A stretch of 32,877 nucleotides of DNA from Desulfobacterium sp. (GTDB lineage Bacteria; Desulfobacterota; Desulfobacteria; Desulfobacterales; Desulfobacteraceae), in contig JAEINR010000069.1 in NCBI GenBank assembly GCA_016342325.1, forward strand, positions 1 through 32,877, given 5' to 3'. Made by a program: the position numbers and the translations under genes. How positions within the stretch are numbered: the stretch's first letter is position 1; the number at the start of each line of letters is the position of its first letter. The notes beneath the pieces were generated by a model, which saw nothing but the letters and a program-made list of their open reading frames with translations, was not told the origin of the DNA and ran no database searches. Positions 30,714 through 32,877 of the stretch are shown here, in pieces.

Positions 30714-30829
30714 GGTCTATCTCCTTGTTTCTAATTATATGTAGGGATCGTTTTTCCACCATCGAATAGTTCAGTTTTGTTGTCAAGGCATTTTTACCGG
30801 AAGCCGGCAGACCCGGCCCCATGTTGCCA

Positions 30830-32395
30830 TCATCCTTTGAAAACGGGCCAATAGGAATGCACATGGGGTGTTAGGGGATGGTCTGCCGATTTGGAGACTT
30901 CATATAGGAATAAATTTCCAAATTGTCCAAGCAATGAAAAGTCCGGCACATATCCATTTGTTGCCATGGGATATCGCCCTTGAACAGCATCAATTGAGCT
31001 GAGATCGGAAACAACAAGATAACGGATGAATTGGGCTGGAAAAGATAAGACCATATCAAATTCATATTCGTAGGGAAGCACAAATCTTTGGGGGTCATTT
31101 ACAATAAAAACCAATGGGTAATTCACGGTATCATCCAGGAGGATTTTCCCATTGGGGTGAAGTTCATCAATCAGATTTCGATAATTATCAAGATTGCCGT
31201 TTGTTTCATTCCCCAGGAGAAATTCTGCAAAGATTTTCTCCTCTGATGATGGATGATGAAACGGCAGCCAGAAACTCATACAGAGGGAAACACCCATGGA
31301 ACAGGTGAATAATGCAGAAAAAATCGTTCCCTTGAGCTGGTCGTGGAGATGAATACGAATGGAAACGGCAGAAACCACAAAAATGAGAAAAAAGAACTGG
31401 TTAAGCTCTACAAAGTTTGTAAACAGCTGAATATAGAGAAGGAAAAATGGGGCAATAAGGATTGATCCGGTGACACACTCTATCGTTTTCATAAATTTGG
31501 GAGAAATGATCATCCAGACAATGAAAAGATAATAGGGCAGCAGCAGAAAAGCGTTCTCGTAACAGAGGCGAAAACTTGTGAGCAGAGCGCCATAGGCCGT
31601 CTGGGAATGGATCATTTTCTCCGGAAAAGACAGCAGCGGCTCAAGGGCTGAACTCCAGTAGGAGATAAAGTGAAAGGGATCTCCCAGAAAGAGCCAGTTC
31701 AGATAACACCAGGATACAGCAAAGAATACCACGGGAAACAAACCGGTAAAGACAATGGACAAACCCATCAAGGGTTTGTCACAAAAGGCGTTGCACACCA
31801 GGCTGAAGGTAAAAATAAAGATGAGTAGAACCGCCTGAAATTCAGTGAGAAAAACCAGTGCGGAAAGCAGGCCGAACATAAAAAGGTTATAGGAAATACC
31901 CTGTTGGCAATAGAGATAAAGATGATGATAAATCAGAAGAAGCAATCCGATCAAAAGAGCGGTTGGCATTTGCTGACTGAATGTAAAAAGAGACAACGGA
32001 GAAAGGGCGACATACAAAAAGAGAAAAATAAAAAGAGACCGGGAGATCTTCTTCTCCTGATGGACACGGTATAACGCCATCATCATCGAGGTCGCAATAA
32101 TGCTGCCGACAATGGCAGACGCAACAAAGGGATTTCTTATCAGTAAAGTGAAAAAATGAGGCAATGGCGGGTTTGCAAACCCCATATTCTCTAAACGCGG
32201 CGGGTTGCCATGGTATGTCAAGAGAGACTTTTCGCCAAGGTACAATAGTATTTTTGACGCAAACCCCTGTTGATAGAGATAATAATTCAACAGGGTGAAT
32301 CCCCCGGAAAGCAGCAGGCAGATCAATACCGGAAACCCATAGTCCACTATCGGGTATGTTGCCCGCCGTTCATTTGACAACCTTGCTGATTCCAT
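30830..32395 (-). CDS. Integral membrane protein, possible GT-C-like glycosyltransferase
   Basis: I do not recognise a named family with certainty. The roughly 521-residue product has ten or more hydrophobic segments over residues 15-380 and a C-terminal soluble domain of about 130 residues. The first extracytoplasmic loop, PRLENMGFANPPLPHFFTLL, followed by a membrane segment, resembles the acidic/proline-rich first loop of GT-C polyprenyl-sugar glycosyltransferases (ArnT/PMT-like). I list ATG 32393-32395; no good SD is visible, and it overlaps the end of the preceding glycosyltransferase remnant by 26 bp. The region is AT-richer and has different codon use from the rest, suggesting transfer. 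Confidence 0.6.
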   Translation of the reverse strand: MESARLSNERRATYPIVDYGFPVLICLLLSGGFTLLNYYLYQQGFASKILLYLGEKSLLTYHGNPPRLENMGFANPPLPHFFTLLIRNPFVASAIVGSIIATSMMMALYRVHQEKKISRSLFIFLFLYVALSPLSLFTFSQQMPTALLIGLLLLIYHHLYLYCQQGISYNLFMFGLLSALVFLTEFQAVLLIFIFTFSLVCNAFCDKPLMGLSIVFTGLFPVVFFAVSWCYLNWLFLGDPFHFISYWSSALEPLLSFPEKMIHSQTAYGALLTSFRLCYENAFLLLPYYLFIVWMIISPKFMKTIECVTGSILIAPFFLLYIQLFTNFVELNQFFFLIFVVSAVSIRIHLHDQLKGTIFSALFTCSMGVSLCMSFWLPFHHPSSEEKIFAEFLLGNETNGNLDNYRNLIDELHPNGKILLDDTVNYPLVFIVNDPQRFVLPYEYEFDMVLSFPAQFIRYLVVSDLSSIDAVQGRYPMATNGYVPDFSLLGQFGNLFLYEVSKSADHPLTPHVHSYWPVFKG

Positions 32396-32834
32396 GCTGT
32401 GTTTTTTCCCAGTAAAAGGGTTTGCGGAAGAGCTGCCATAACGCTTTATAAGCGGCAACGGAATGCCCAAAGAGCCAATACAATGGATTAAGCATGGCAT
32501 AGGGGAGGAGCGCGTACAGCCCTCTTCTGTAAACAGCCATCATGTTGAGGTAAATGCCCATGAAATTCCCCACAAGAAGATTAAATAATCCCACATAAAG
32601 AATGACCGGGGGAATGTATGGATCCAGGGCCGTTGACTGTGTGATAATCCAAAAGACGAACAACCCCCAGACGATGGGTGTCATAAGGAACAATAATGGG
32701 GTGCCCCCGATAAAAAGCTGAAATGAGAGCCAGTTGACCAACCCGATGCTTCCCAGGGTCTTGACCGGATTACGGTTATGCACAAGAAATGTCTGCATAT
32801 ACCCTATAGTGGACCCAGGTTTTAAGACAGCAGT
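32370..32834 (-). pseudogene. C-terminal remnant of a membrane glycosyltransferase (family 2, BcsA-like)
   Basis: The open frame runs leftward from an in-frame stop (32835-32837); the first ATG is at 32798 (142 residues). The product matches only the C-terminal part of processive family 2 glycosyltransferases: GYMQTFLVHNRNP, FQLFIGGTPLLFLMTPIVWG, three membrane segments, and NPLYWLFGHSVAAYKALWQL followed by KPFYWEKTQHG. The catalytic GT-A domain that should precede GYMQT is not in frame; sequence to the window edge has stops in this frame. It may be a truncated pseudogene or a frameshifted gene continuing beyond the window. Confidence 0.65.
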
Positions 32835-32877
32835 TTAAGTTGTGCATAACGAATCCATCCGCCTAAGGTTTGAACAA

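Overview
The window looks like chromosomal DNA of a Gram-negative, strictly respiratory bacterium of the Desulfobacterota (a Desulfobacteraceae-like marine sulfate reducer is my best guess). The reasons are the style of the 16S 5' end, BamD, a TauE/SafE exporter, a TRAP transporter, a Zn-ribbon L28, an archaeal/eukaryal-type prolyl-tRNA synthetase, a Crp-like protein without a DNA-binding domain, and GGGGTCAGGC-type intergenic repeats. The taxonomic placement is inference; no search was run.

Layout. 1-70 is the 5' end of a leftward 16S rRNA gene with its leader and promoter. 424-838 holds a small secreted protein gene broken by one frameshift. 997-3081 carries an acyl-CoA thioesterase, then a FadR-type GntR regulator followed by a TauE/SafE exporter; a palindromic operator overlaps the regulator's promoter. 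3094-3696 is MarC (leftward). 4028-6055 is a chemoreceptor with two tandem CZB zinc-binding domains in its probable periplasmic region. 6122-9028 is a leftward dctPQM TRAP operon.

9263-13517 is the most unusual locus: a leftward gene train encoding two paralogous ECF S components, EcfT, two ECF ATPases and a TudS/DUF523-related cysteine protein (CD3072-like). The ATPases show complementary defects that predict one dead and one live ATP site. Upstream lies a stand-alone cyclic-nucleotide-binding domain protein behind a near-perfect sigma70 promoter.

14404-22138 is largely housekeeping: polA, a 57-aa protein, a TraB-family membrane protein, purN, a trxA-trxB-bamD cluster and rpmB. A cluster of six GGGGTCAGGC repeats sits between the TraB gene and purN and forms the end of purN. 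A second, roughly 75-bp dispersed repeat occurs three times (about 17.1, 21.7 and 28.1 kb). 22141-26906 is a leftward ispG-proS-rel operon joining isoprenoid synthesis, tRNA charging and (p)ppGpp metabolism.

27271-30417 is a histidine/lysine/arginine-type amino acid ABC transporter (ATPase, binding protein, two permeases) with an internal intrinsic terminator after the binding protein. 30498-30713 is a stand-alone biotinyl-domain protein. 30830-32834 is an AT-richer stretch with a GT-C-like membrane protein and the C-terminal remnant of a membrane glycosyltransferase.
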